Program-made: the position numbers and the translations under genes | DNA from: Arctopsyche grandis | Lineage: Eukaryota > Arthropoda > Insecta > Trichoptera > Hydropsychidae | Reading direction: 5' to 3' | DNA length: 64,000 nucleotides | Assembly: GCF_051622035.1 (NCBI RefSeq) | Contig: NC_135364.1 | Coordinates: forward strand, 16,243,001-16,307,000 | Shown here: positions 1 through 15,000 of the stretch, in pieces | Layout of the letters: each line of letters opens with the position of its first letter | How positions within the stretch are numbered: position 1 is the stretch's first letter | The notes under the pieces: model-generated | The model's database searches: none | Seen by the model: only the letters and a program-made list of their open reading frames with translations | What the model was told of the DNA's origin: nothing

Positions 1-38
1 ATATATTGTATTTGCATTGTTTTAATTATCTGTTCCAG

Positions 39-3000
39 AACTTTAGATGGTCCTATGATACCTCCACATCGAGAAATGACTACAAATAGCTTGAAAACCA
101 GGTCGATGGATACTAGCTTTTGTAAAAACCGTCGTAATAATAATTCCAATAAAAGTATGTCTACCGATAGAAGGACACTTCCTTCAGGTATGACTTATAA
201 AAAATAAATATTATTTAAATTAATTAAGCAATAAGTATAAAAATCTTACTTAGCTAAAAACTATTGTATGTATGTACTATATACGATCCTAAATCATATG
301 AAATATTTTAGATATGGGTGTTATGAGTGGAAGACGAAGAACATTTCAAAGACAAAGAGGTAGAGAAGATGGATCTGGAGGTAGTGGTTTGCAAACTTCG
401 GCTAGTTTGCCTGAAACTCCTGTTTTTGGTCGAGGTGTAGATGTACCTCGTACTCCTCATCGTCGTACAACAGATGGTCCACGAATCAGTAGTACAATGA
501 ATTCAATTCAAACAATGAGTGAGCTATCATTTTTAGATTCAATTTTGAAAATTATGTAAATGCAAAGTACATATGTATCATAATTAAATTATCAATTTTA
601 TAAGGTGGAAGCTGCACTGTCGGTGGATATGGTAGAGGAACTGGTTCAATGGAGAGAGCTTTGGCCGGTGCAGAACTTATTAGACTTGCCGGTGGACCTG
701 CAAGGGGCTGGTATCCGAAACAGCGGCTTAGGTATTTTATATTACATATGGTTTTGTATAGGATTTTATTTCAAATCAAGATATTTATAGTCTATTTGTA
801 ATTATTTCAGACCTGCATCGATTGAACACTTGGAACGATTGCCTTTGTCAGCTTCTGTTAATCAAAACACCGGTCCTTGGGACAGTTCAAGAAAACCTTT
901 AACTCTGCCACCAAATCTCACACCAAAGTTTTTCCAAAAGTCACCGAGAGAAGCTTTGCGAAGAGTTACCAGTTTACTGATAAGAAAAGGTAAGAAAATT
1001 TAATCTCATTTATTCATTGTGCACCAAAATTCGTTTGAAAAAATGTTAAAAAAGATCACAAATCACGAAGAAAAACTCTTTCGTAATGTTTTTTTATGCT
1101 CATTTAAAAAAATACAAGCTCCCAAAACCAAATACTACCAAACTCCCTAAATTCATTTTGGTGTTTCGTAGCCATTTATTTCAAGCCAATTAAAATACGC
1201 ATTTATTTATTTTAAGTGTAAAAGTGTATTCACAATGCAATAAAATTGAATAATATAAAAAATTGATATTCTTTGTACTTATGTACATAGCTTACAGTAT
1301 AATAAAATACATAATTATTATCTGAATCCATAATATATTAATAAACATACTTTTATAAATCTTCTACTAATATGTAATTATTGTCAGGTTACCATTTTTT
1401 CTTCCAAAAGAATATTTCTAAATACATACATCAATTATCCATTAATTCATTTTCTTGAATTCTCTTATAAAATTTTTACACAAGACTTTGTAAAAGTTAT
1501 ACTTAGTAACTAGCAGACATTTAAAGTTTCAACATTCATTTATGTTCTATTATTAGACCACATATTCATCATTTAAGTAAAAGAAGTCGTTCAGCAGGTG
1601 CATTAATTCCTGGTACACAGAGACAATTTTCGACTGATTTGTCAATATTTTTGTAGTAGATATCATGCTCGCTGAAGGGTTTAAATATTTAAAACCATCT
1701 ATTAGATACAATCAGATAAAAAAACTTCTAATACAAATAAAGTGTACTGGTTTCTTCTATTACAAATAAAGTAACTGTTTCACGACTTCCTCAGAACAGA
1801 TACCTAAAAAACCAGTATGGTACTGGTAAAACCAGTACGAACGGTCACCTTAAGTTATTGGCCACTTGGATGAAAATAATGCATTAACGCCAATTAATAG
1901 TTAATCAATATATCAGTTATTATTTAACAGAAGCACCACCAAGGGCACAAAAGGTATTCTACCTATGTATATTTAGTTACGGGGATTTTTGTGAGTTAAC
2001 AAAGTCGCAGAAGTGTCGCTGTTCATACTATTGAACAAGGCCTAAGTGTCCAATGAGTGTAATGTTTCTCCTGCTCACATTTACAGTGTTTTGTTACAGC
2101 ATTTTATTAGAGTCCAAATGACGGCCACATATTGAAAAAGTTTCAATTTAAATACGGATTTAAGACATGATTCATCTTTTAGTAAGGCGACCATTCATAC
2201 TGATTTTACCAGGACAGTACTGGTTTTGGGGTATCTGTCCTGGTAAGTTGTGAGATAAAAACAGTATACTTTTTTATCTAATTGATAATTCTTCGACAAA
2301 AATGATGTCTCCTACAAAAATTTGCCAAATTAGTCAAATATTGTTTCCGTTTATCAAAAAATGCACCAGCCGACGGATTTTTTACTTCGATGCACAATAT
2401 TTAGTGCAGTGATAAAACGAAATTGGAAGTTGAAATGCAATAAAAATGTTTGCCAATCACTTAGTATAATTTTAAAGTGTTGTGTAGAATTCTATACGAG
2501 CATTCAAGAAAATGAATTCATTTTTTTATAAATGTGCATCCATGATTCTTTAATATTCGTTTTAAATAATTGAAGTATTTAGAAATATGTTTTTGGAAAA
2601 AATGGTCACCTTATCTTAAATAAATTTTTATAATGCTTTAAATACAACGCAACTAAACTGAAATTAAACCCAATTGCTTAATAATATGTATTGATCATCT
2701 TTGATTCATTCTCGCCACTGGCCGTACGATTGCACGTTACGACTCACGTGAATCGAGTCGATTGTTTTGCTAGCAAAAGTGAAATTTGAGGTTATGTGTG
2801 ACGTAAAGTAGCGTGCGCGAACGTATGCAGCTTTGACTACCGACCGCTAGATGGCGCCACCGCCGCGTTTCGTCCATTGCGGCTTCATTGGCGTTGGCGC
2901 AAACCGCGACCGCCCAGTTACGCCCGTCGGAGACATGCAGAGTCCTTTTCTCGAATCTTACGACGGCTGAAAGGATCATGAACAGCGAACTTTCAGCGTT

Positions 3001-6000
3001 TGGCGATATTTGACACCGTGCCGGCAGTTAGACGCCTCTTACTTTTCTAGAACGGTGACTAAGCGGCGTTTCCCGCTAAGGATGTGACATCGACCTTGGT
3101 CACCTTGGCGACAATGAGAATCTCACTGCACCCCATACACCACCCGTACTATCGACGACTATTTTTTTTCCTAATGATACATGTACTCAAGTAATTTACA
3201 ATAACCTCATGGTTACTTTAAAAATATACATATCGTATTAATCCGTATCGTAACCGGTTTATGATATATTCAATGATTTCCATTGTTTTAGTTAAAAAAT
3301 AATTTAACGACTGATAAACAGTATATCTCAATTAATATTGTCAAAACTAGAATGTCTGCAGTTCATTTTATATTTGCCTTGTTTGATATTAAATTTTCGA
3401 ACAAATAACTAATTTGTTTGAAATACTAAAATATTAGTTGTATCTAATGTCGTAAATGTTGCTTTGATGTGCCGTCTTGTATTGATTCAAAACTAATTGT
3501 TTTTTATCGTGCTTCTCTCTATGAGCAATTTATATTTATTGGATTACAGTGTGGAATTCGGAAGCAATAAAACCTAACCTAGCCTATGAACACACATAAA
3601 TATAACTGCGAGTTTACCCTTTGAACTCTTTCCTTTTTGATAGACGTTGTTCCTCTTCGGTAAGCTATTGACTATTGAAATCTTTTACATGTACAGCTTT
3701 TATTTCAATATATTGCGCAATTACCCAAAAGCGGCACACATCAAAGTTGATATATCTCCGATAGTATTTTATGGATTTCGGTTATAAATTATTGAATGTG
3801 TATATATATCCACCATGCACTTTGTTTTTATTATCATTCTCTCTGGTAATATTGCTTCGAAAATAGAATTATCTATATTGGTCGTAGAGAGTTCGTAACC
3901 AATACAGGGTAGGCTGTGTCTAATCCTCGTTCAAATGAATTGATCCATCTCTTTCCTGTCGAACGTTATCCTTGTAGCACTAACACAATTATTAATACCT
4001 TGATGGAAAGATGTGCTGAAACGATCATTCCATTTGGAAGGCCTACCTAACCAGCCTGACTGACATATATAAAAACAGATCACATTATTTCACTCTATCT
4101 TTTCGCATTCGATTTTTTTTCGAAAATTCAGAAATCTTCTAAATTCGAATTATTTTTTTCGTCCAAAAGTCTTAATTAATTTCCAATTCTAAACAAGTTG
4201 TATTGAAAATATTCACATACATACGTTACAATAATTTATTTCGTAATTTTATTGTTGCTATTGGTTTTGCAACGTGTGACGCGTTTACTTAGCCCATCGT
4301 GTACCACTTAAATTTTGCAATCGTATACGATTTTATATGAAGCAATTAACGTTTTCCAAGTGTTTTAAATAACATAAAATACAATACGTATATGGGGTTC
4401 TGGTACAGGGCGTGTCGGACGTAGCGACCCCAGACAGTCTAATATGCTCATTCTGGCATATAAGTTATATTGAATTAGTCGGTATATTTTCGATTATTTC
4501 GGATCATCTTCAGTACACAATGCCATTGTATTTTATCGTTCCGTTTAAAATTCACTGTAAATACTATCGATTTCATTGTACATACATACATATAATGTCG
4601 CTCGTATATATTATACATATACATATAATGTAGATAAGCAGGGATATTATACATACATATGTCAAACTGATGAATAATTTCATGTACTCATTGTTGTTAT
4701 TTTAAATTTGACTGATTTATCTAATGTCAATATAAAAAGTCTACACATAAAGGTCAATCACTCCGTCTGAACTGTATAATTGTTTTTCGTTTTATTTATA
4801 ATGATGAATTCAATGCACTTACATATTTACTATCAATTATTGATTCGTTGGTATTTTTTTTAAATAAGCAATTTCAACGATATATGGTATGTTTTTATCG
4901 ATTAATAAGAAAATCATTTTTTTTTTAGAATTAGGTACACATCAATCGATATCTTATGTCGCAATCGTGATATACCAACTATGTATGTATGTATGTATAC
5001 ATACATACAGTGGCGGACTGGGACTGAAATCAGTGCATGCCAGGAGTCAAAGGGGGCCCCTACCCAGGGTTAAAAAAATTTGTCCCCCCCCCCATATAAC
5101 AAAATTTTCTTCTTTCCATCACGCTAAAAATCAAGGGCAAAAAATAAATAAAATTTTCAAAAATGGGAATAAACAAATTTAGGTACAAGAAAAATGGCAA
5201 AAGCAAAATAGATCCATAAATTACATTGTATATTTCGTTTTAATCCTTGTCATATAATGCATCATAAAAGAATGCGGCATAAAAGCGGCTTTTACTTTCG
5301 GTAGCAAACAATCAGGGACGTCATTTCAGCTTTTTCTTGGGGGGGCAGGCAAAGATTGGTCAAATTGAATTTTATTTCAAAAAATCTTTTTTATATCGGA
5401 ATAAAAATGGAAAATATAAAATATGAAAAAATTAAGCTTATTTTTGAAAAAATATTATGTAAAAAGTCAAAAAAGCGCCGCAGGCGAAAATTTTTTTCCA
5501 AAAATCTTCACATGGTTAACAAAAATCGACCATCAAAATGTATCACTATATCAAAAAATATACGAACATTCGGAAAAATAAACGATACACATCTGTTTTT
5601 GAGACAAAATAAAGTAAAGGGGACCTTTCTAACGATTCGCTCCATGGGATGAACAATTTCTAAGAATGTTACTAATGGCATACCACTTAAAAACCAAAAT
5701 ATACTTGCTTCAAAATAATAAAATCTTTTTTTTTCAAAGCACATAGCAGCGATTATTTTATTAGTTACCCAAAAGTAACATATGTACATAAGAAATAAAC
5801 GCAGCATTCATAGATCCATAGTATCTCAATAATCATTAAATCCATAATATTTTCTAAATTCACACTATTCCTTAATTTAGGGGGGCGAGTGCCCCCCCAA
5901 ATTACGTCCCTGAAAACAAAAAATGCATAATATTTTCAATTAATGTTAATCGAAAATCAGGATTTTGGGGAGGGGGCCCCTATCCTATGTTTCTATATAC

Positions 6001-9000
6001 ATGGATTTGTCTAGATTAGGAATAGATTTAATATTCGGAAACTGTTTAAAATTGTGTATTTAAATCTTACTATATCGTCGAAGTATAATCAAATGTTATT
6101 TTGAAAGTATGTATGAAGTAAATTTAAATCGCTGGTTGATGATGAATCGTCCTATCAAAATTGTTTTAAGCAATTCAGTTTATATTATTCAGGGAAATTT
6201 GTTTATTCCCATTTTTATTTCAGTAGGTAGTTGTTACATAGGTATTGGTATATGCATAATATTGAGGTTGGAAATGGGCCCGGTAAAAGGGCCCACGCAA
6301 ATGTTGAAACTTACATTTCGAGCCTAATAAAAAAAGTTAACCGATCCTTGGGCTGTTAAAGCAGGCATTAGTTGTTTGTGTATATCGTAAGAAATTTGTT
6401 TTGTTGAAATACCCAAACTATTACACACGTGAAATAGTTAAATTAAAAAGTTATTTAATTTTACTGAGGGCCCATATTTTCTAACGGATAGTGGGGCCCA
6501 CATGCCATCGGGCATGTACGCTTGTATGGCCAGTCCGCCACTGCATACATACATATTCTTCGCCGAAGTACGTAAGTAGGTAAATAGTAAAAATTTTGAT
6601 ATCAACGTTCTAGGTATATATGTACATACATATATGCTTTCCTTTTAATTTCCTTTTAATCTTGCAAAAAATATAAGCAAATATATTATTTGGCTCATCA
6701 TACAAAGAATACAACGACAGCCAATTTACTGATAAATTAATTTGAAAAAAATCAATCTTCGCTTTTGATTTACATTTAATAAAAACAGATGGGTGAGTAA
6801 TGAATTATTTTAATAAGGAAACTATTTACATATATAATTTTTCGGATTTTGAATGAATTAACGCAAAAAAGTTAAAACACAACACAATTGTAAATATCCA
6901 GAGTAAGTACTATCGATACCGTTTAAAATTCATAAACGATTTCATAACTTAGTATTTTGATAAATCAAGAAAAAGTGTCCTTCTTAAATGTACACATACA
7001 TATACAAACAATATACTCCTTTATTAGTATTTAATGGTTGACGAACATCGAGGATAAAAGAGATATAAATACATACATATGTATGTAAGACTTTTGGGTG
7101 TGAGTAGGGAGGAGGGAGATTAACGACGCAAACTGGGAATGCAGACTAGTCTCATTCAACAAAAAAGTCGTGAGAACTTGCATGATAATATATGTATGTA
7201 TGCATATGTGTTATTATAGTAGTCAGTTTGCCCCAATAGATATTTTACTATTGAAACCATATTTAATTTTTTTGAAAAATATAGATTTCAATGAGAGCTA
7301 AAATCCAACGTTGTACGTATGTATGTACATTTGCACTATCTTCGATCTGTACTTACATCTTTTCATGAACATTTCAACCAGCATCTTAAAAATTTTCACC
7401 TTTTAGGTTGTTAACATTAACCCACACACAAGTCTACTTAAATTATTTTAGAATGAAAGATCCCAGAGACTGCAGTTTTTATGTACATATTCCTTGAAGT
7501 ATTTATCAATTAATTTGTTTAAGCATTCACATTCCGATTCAAATTTGAATCAATTTCGAAGGGTTCAAGCTCTGTCCTTGCCGTCCTGCCGCGGTACTCC
7601 AAATGCCTCAATTGCACCACCGCGTATGAGTGGATAGTTACTAGGTAGGTATTAAAGCTGGAGAAGAGATCTCCAGCAGGATGTTGAACACTTTTATTGT
7701 AAAAGTGCGCCCGATGCAAAAGAACCGGTCCACCCACCGACAGAAATAGGTGTAATGACCCTTCGCGGGGGTGATTACCCCCCCAGTTGCGAATCTCCAA
7801 ATTTAGACACTACCACCACCATCTCTACCACGTGCTCCTCCTATCTCCAACTGCATTGTATCCAACTGTATCCCATGGAAGACTGAGATATCGTGCCCCT
7901 CCGCTTGTTGACAGGTCGAAGTGCATATTGTACACATCCATGGAGGGCCGAAAATGTTTTTCGAGGTTCAACTGGTGGCGTGCGTGACCGAATATCCACG
8001 CACTTGTCTGCGCAACTTTTCGAATTGATTTTACACATGTGTAAATTTTTGCATATGCATACAAAACTCGACTATGAGTCACTTTTATAAGACTGTTCGT
8101 TGTTCACTTCAGTGGTGTAGCCACTGTGTATGCATGTATGTCGCTGGGTAAGCCATGCCATAGACCCACAAGGGACAAGGGACAAGGGAATCTCATTACA
8201 ATTTCTTTTCGGACATGTCCATTTACAATTTTATATAGGGACATTATTTATACGCAGAATAATTTCATTGTCATTTTTTGAACGAACTTCATATAATTTG
8301 ATCCATATATATGTACATATATAAATTCAGTCTGGTGAATCTTGAAGGTAAAGAAAAAAAAACAGAATCGTACACGGCACGTGTTTCTTTTTAGATTGTT
8401 CTGCACATACCAAAAAAACGCTGGCGTGCTTAGTCTGTGCCGTCGCGATCTTCCCAAAACTCACACCCAGAGGTGTTTTCGGTGACATTTTATCCTTGTA
8501 TTAACATAGGTTTTACAATGATCGATAACGGTGATTCCCATATTTGAAGAAATGTAGGAGAAACTTAAAAATAATAAAATAACTCGAAATAATAAAATCG
8601 TACGTATTAATAATGACATGGACGAGCATGTCCATGCCGTACAATTAAGTGTGTTTGCGTCTTTATATACATTTATTAGAGTTGCAATTGTTAAAAATTA
8701 TATAATGATTTGTTGAAGATGTATCCAATCATGAATGTATGCTTATCAATATGACTCACATACAAAGTGAATCATATTTTGATTTCGATACAAATTATGA
8801 AAAAATTAAGTCGACATTTATGTATAGCGTACTGGATCGATTCTGCATAAAAGCGTAAGAAAATAAAATAAAATCAAAAAAGACGAAAACAATGTTTTTA
8901 TTTCACGAAGGCGTAATTTATGGATTCTATTGTGAACGCTTTAAATACGTAGGATCTGGTTGTCAGGAAACATAGGCGGTGGAGTAAAATGAAAATCGTT

Positions 9001-12000
9001 AAGCGAATTAAAACATTATTTATTCAGCGGAGTGCCACAACGATCTGTCCGTCACATGTTACCAACTTTATCATTATTCTAGTTAGAAAACTAAATCCCA
9101 CATATATGTATGTATGTGTAGGAACTTGCAATGCTTTCAATTATGTGGTCACGAGTTCAATCCCTGACGGTTGTGCTCGCCATACCTTGGATATGTGACT
9201 CCAAGATCAATCGTTTTCTATTAGAGTTTACCAATTTATCAGATTTTATTAAAACGGATCCAACAAATTGACAGCCACGTCCTATGTCTCGCAAAATTTG
9301 AGTATACGTACAGCATCTTGAATTCGCTGATTTATAAAATGCTGCGAATTTGTCCATATATGTCTCTATGATTGTTAGTCGATGTTAATAATTGGTCTTG
9401 AATAATACTTATAATTAGCCATAGATGTCTTTTAAAATAAAATAAATGGGTGTATACCTGTATAAATGAAAATGATAAACAAATAAAATAAATTGATGGA
9501 TTCGAGGGAGGAAAATAAAACGTTGTGAAATTAAAACATTCATTCATTCATATGTATGTATGTGCATACATTTATTATTATATGAGGGAGGGTGTTTGCT
9601 TTTGTGATATTTCCTTTGAAACCCAATGAGTGTTACACCACTGACTCAGTTTTTAAAGTGCACGCTAAATTTATCAGTCTCGACTTTAATAAAAAGAAAA
9701 TATTTATTATCCGGTGAGAATTATACATATGTACATACATACATATGTGTACACGGTGATGACGCATATTTTTGCGCGTCGAAATGACCTTTGTGAGTGC
9801 GCTTGCAAGTTTTTCAATAGCAACGTTCACTTTCCCATCGCGCTCGGTAATTATATTATTATAAGCTAAAATTGAAATTTAAAACCGGCACGTTACTTTC
9901 TTCTCGTCTGTACTTACTTTTCCGGATTAATTTTAAGGTCAATCGTTTCCGTTAGCGGTTAGCGTTTGTAAACGCACACTCAAAGCGTTATGCACGTCCA
10001 TTAGATTGGTGCTCGTCAACTCGTTGAACATAACCACTCGCCACTGCCTAATTTGATTTTATTATTATTATTGTTGTTGTTGGTGTGAACTAGCATAAGA
10101 GCCCATCAAAAATGACTTTTATTAGTACTGTTCAATCTCTATCCCTTCCTGCATCCTCCCCCGCTTCCTCTGCCTTTCGTTTATACACATCTTCAAACAC
10201 CTTATTCAGGTTTTAAGGTAAAAATTCAAGGATTTGACCGAGTCCAACTTTTCATACAAGTAAACATAGCAATACTAAAAAATAAATATAAAGTTGAATT
10301 ACATTCGATTGGGTTTCAAAGTAGATTTGATGCGTTTTTTTAGCATGTTCAGTTGCGATGGAATGGAATTCAAAGCATCAGGGTATTATTTGATGAGTGT
10401 AAGTATCGTGTTACAAAAGTTCCACCTCAGTTGTCTTATGACTTGGAAAAAACTGATATGCAATTGTAAGAGTGTAACTCGATATGCTTTGAGATTCGTT
10501 TAGGATGAGCGATTGTTTTTGAATAGAGTGATGTGTACTACGACGCTTAAATTTATCAATGAAAACCCCAAGCATTTGTAACCTTGTTTTCCATTGTGAC
10601 TGAAACAAAAATAAAAATCAATTTAAATGACATCAAATATTCGCTTACTTGGCCTATAGCCACAAGTCGGCTCTGCGAAAAAAATCGTATCAGAAACGAG
10701 GCTTCCCGAGTTGACCCACATTTAATGATGGTGAATGGTACGGCACTACAATTGAAAATGAAAATTCAAGTTTAAAATGATTGCTTACTCGGTCTTAATC
10801 TCAACAGAATATTAAATTTAGTGATAGGGGTGGTACATGTCCACGGCTGGAAACCAAGGGCGTTGTCAGAGAGGGGTGCGAATTTGACGACGGTTTCCTC
10901 GAAAGCTCCAAATCACGGTCGTGAGTCATAATTTATTTGGCTGACGTGCTCCAAGTTCTAATCGTGGCTCAGCGTCACACAAATCACTATTTATCCAGAT
11001 GGTGGAATTGATGGTCCTCTATGTAAGCTTTGGGAATCTGTCTTTTGGAGCTTCGCACCATATTTTTATTTCAAGTCAAGTGTAGGTGCTTATTTGTGGA
11101 GATAATCTTCACATTTTCAGGTAACCGTATTGAATTTTTTATACTTCTAGTGTATTTGTGTTCAATTTTTCCATTAAATTCACCGTTGTACACAAAATTT
11201 ACCCAGACAATCACCCAAAATCATGTGTAGCGTGAAAGCGTCCACTGATCTCACGATTGTTTTGTTCGGTATAAATACTTGATGTACTTATTCTGCCCTG
11301 TCAAAACATAAAAAAACAGTTAATTGCTATTAATATCATGTCTGTAGCTTGGTTCTATGAGAGCCAGTGTTAGATTTTGCTTTCTATGTGAAAACCTTTG
11401 AGAGTTTTCGGAAAAGAAGAAGTATATAATATGTTCATATACACTCTAAATTTGAAATGCTAAATCAAATACTTCACATTGCTGATTTCTCTGAACATTA
11501 ATATAGATACATATGTTCATATCAGTGGCGTGCCGTGACTTTTAAGACAGAGGACTAGATATGGACAAATAAATAAATTCAAAATTTTTGAATTATACAT
11601 ACGTACATACATAATTATCCGTCTTGAAGAAAACAGTGATTTGTCGAAAAATCGATCGATTTATTATTAATTTGCTATGAGGGAATAATTTCGCGAGCCG
11701 AGTCTCTTGCCATATTTTTACTCATAAAGTTGTGTAAAGATGTGTTATTTTAACAAAAAATAATAGTTCAGAATGATGTTGGATAGACACAAACCAGAAT
11801 ATATTTTTAATGAAACTTCTATAAATGCTTGAAGAGACGAGTAAATGTTTTGTCGTCGACAAAACGCCCGTACATTACAATTCGCCAGTGTCGCTAAGTG
11901 AACAGAATTGAGACAGCGAGTCCGTGCAAGCGAGTGACGTACGGACCATACCATAACAATCCACTACCTAAGGTAGGGCCGAATCCGGTTTCTGAACTTC

Positions 12001-15000
12001 GCTAATACGAGTGAACAATATCAATATGAACAATAACTTAAATTTATTGTAATTGAATTGTTGATATTTTTAAATTTTAGGTAAAAGATTTAAGGGGACT
12101 AGCCTTAAATTAGCCAATGACGGCACGCCACTGGTTCTTATGTAGTAGATATGTTGATATCAGCCCTTTTAGAAATGAGCCGCAGATAATATATTGTAAT
12201 TTGTTGGTGCGATAGTAATCACCCCGGAAACACGTTAAAACATTTCATAAGATAATTTGTTCTAATCGTGAATCATTCGCTCCCGTTTGAAAGTAGAACA
12301 ATACTATCTATGTATGTAACTTGATCTGTTCTGCCTTCATCGATTAACAATCTGATTTATCACAATACACATACATATTTATAGAAATGCTACAATCAGA
12401 CAGATTGTTGCTTAGTCTGATATGTATATGCATGTAGAAATACAACGTTGTATACATTCCAACAAAAAGCATTGTTCGACCCGAATCAATAGAGGTTTTG
12501 AACGTTTATTCTGAATATGTTTGACAGACTTGTCATCGACAAAGATTGATTGATTGTAAACGAAACGAGTTGCGACGTAGAAAATGTGTAACACATTTAT
12601 GTACCATGCGGAAAAGTCAAAACAGTGATTGCTGATGAACAGAGAGCACTACATATGTGCTTATCACCTGACTCGCCGTACACACTACCGTAATCGCACA
12701 TCCCTTTTCACAGTCGAAAACTTTGTTACGTCAATTTAGTCAACGTCAAAGCTTTCAACCTTAGTATGCCTACCGGCTTTTATAATTTTAGACGAATCGT
12801 CTATTTATACCTCGACATTTAAGCAAAAGTTTGCATGCCGCTGTAGTGGGACGCGAGATGAAATCCACCTGTTCTTAATTTTCACTGCCTCTCTTGAAAT
12901 ACAGATCAACAATTTCAACAACTCATTAAAAATTCACAATAGTATGAATTCAATTTTACTCTCGTATGTCATCGGTGACTACTGACAAAATTTCGCTTTT
13001 GTTAGAATTGGAAACATTTGGTTCGGCACCCTAATGCATCAAGATGATCTTCCTCAAATTAGAACATCTCGCATTTTCACAACTCATCTTAAATTTGTGT
13101 GTTTAACTGTGTCACGGTCGTCATTTATTTTTATATATGTATGTTCGTTTGGTTTTTCTGATATTGCCAAATAATTTTACCAGTTGTTTTCTTGCAAGTT
13201 TTGTTTTGGAATGAATGGAGCGTAGGATTTGCAATTATTTCGTAGAGTGCTGCTCTAAATTAGCGCGACATTTCAAATTGATTACCCACATTTTTTTATC
13301 TGTCTCGCTAGCTGCAGGTAGATTATATATGTATATGTATAGCTATAGTTTATTCTGCTTAAATATAATCAGTATCTTCTGTCCACTCGATAAATGTAGG
13401 TACATATATATAACTTGTGTTTGATAAAAAGTGATGAGATAAATGTATTTTATTATGTGAAGATAAGATTGTGAGTCTATCTAGGTAGGATTGTGAGTGG
13501 CAAAAGTGCAAAACGAGGATGAAATACAAACCTTTGGTCGATTTTCTAGAACTATTTATCATATTTATATGGACAAATATTTATTAATTTCAAATAACAT
13601 TTGATCACAAACATGTAAAATCTGATTTAAATCAGACAACAGTACGGAGAGTAAAACTTTGCCTAATGGCGAAAAATCATCGAAGGAGGACATGAATTTT
13701 AAAGTTCTTCGAAACTCCGTTTCTTAAAATCTATCAATATATACATAATAAATATATTATATATTGCTTTGTAGTAGTTCGTCCTACCTTACGATTAAAT
13801 ATTATATGTACATATGTACATATAATACAATATAAACGTCTACTATTTAAAAATGCAATACTCTTATGAACGTGTTATTTTACCTACATATGTATGTACA
13901 TATATACGCTGACAGTTCTTTATTTCACTGCCCTGTCCATTAGATTTATTTATATTCTAAAATTGCCCTTCGATGCTAAAATACTAACAATAGATTATCT
14001 AATGAATTTTAAATTATTATTTATTATTTAACACTTATTTAACGGTTATTTTTTACTTTAATTTTTAATACTTTTATAAAGATTGGTTTTTTATCTGATT
14101 TTTTTTTATCCAAACATACTATGTAATTCGAACTCTAAATATCTATTAAATTTCAATGATGTGTAATAAATATGATTGTTTAAAAAAAAATGATAAATAC
14201 ATAAATGATGATTATCCTAAATGCTATAAACTTATAACGCATTTTTTTAAATTATGTATAAACGATTCTTTATATGAGCCTTTATATTTGAAAGTGGCGA
14301 TAGTCCAATTTTCAGTTCCAAAAACGCTATTTCTGTTTGACTTAATTCTCAAATTGTAATTTATCATATATTTTAAGTCGATATGTCCAGAATCTTGGAA
14401 AAGCAGAATAAACGTATTACAGGCCACCAATATTTTTAAATATTGTAAAACGCAAAAAATTATATTTAATGTTTAGTGAAATATTTCTCGAAATGAAAAA
14501 AATCGGACTTGATCAAATGCTGATTCGACTAAAGCAAAATTATTCATCGTAGGGTACTGTTCAGTAAGTGCCGATTATATACATAGAACACAATCAGGTA
14601 TCAAATCTGATATTTGATAATGTATGTATGTACATATTATGAAACATGTATGATACATATGTATGTATATGAAAACTTTCACTAAATTCGTTATTTTTGT
14701 AGAAGCATTGAACCTTTTGGAACGGGCCACGTTCTGATTGCATCTTATATAATTGTACGTTTGATTTACACTGCATATTTGGAGCAAGTGTAGCAGTTGG
14801 CGTACCGGTCATCAGACATGTCTGGTTTAGGACTCGACAGCCTAAAAGCAGCTGTGGAAAAGGAGAACATTATGGCGAGTGCGCTGTGGTTTGTCCGTGA
14901 CCGAGTGAGTGCGCGCGGGCCTATCTCCGCATCTGGGTCAGACACCGTTTGCTCTGAGCCTGATTACCACCTTACCACCTGAGCAGGTCTCCAAAAATGC

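Larger units (their letters stand above)
8110..9643. mobile_element. Candidate hAT-type element enclosing a MITE and a SINE
   Basis: CAGTGGTGTAGCCACT at 8110 and its near inverse AGTGTTACACCACTG ending at 9643 look like the two ends of one element. Flanking octamers GTTCACTT and ACTCAGTT match only five of eight, so the pairing is tentative. It contains the MITE at 8350-8661 and the diverged SINE near 9125-9440. Confidence 0.4.
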
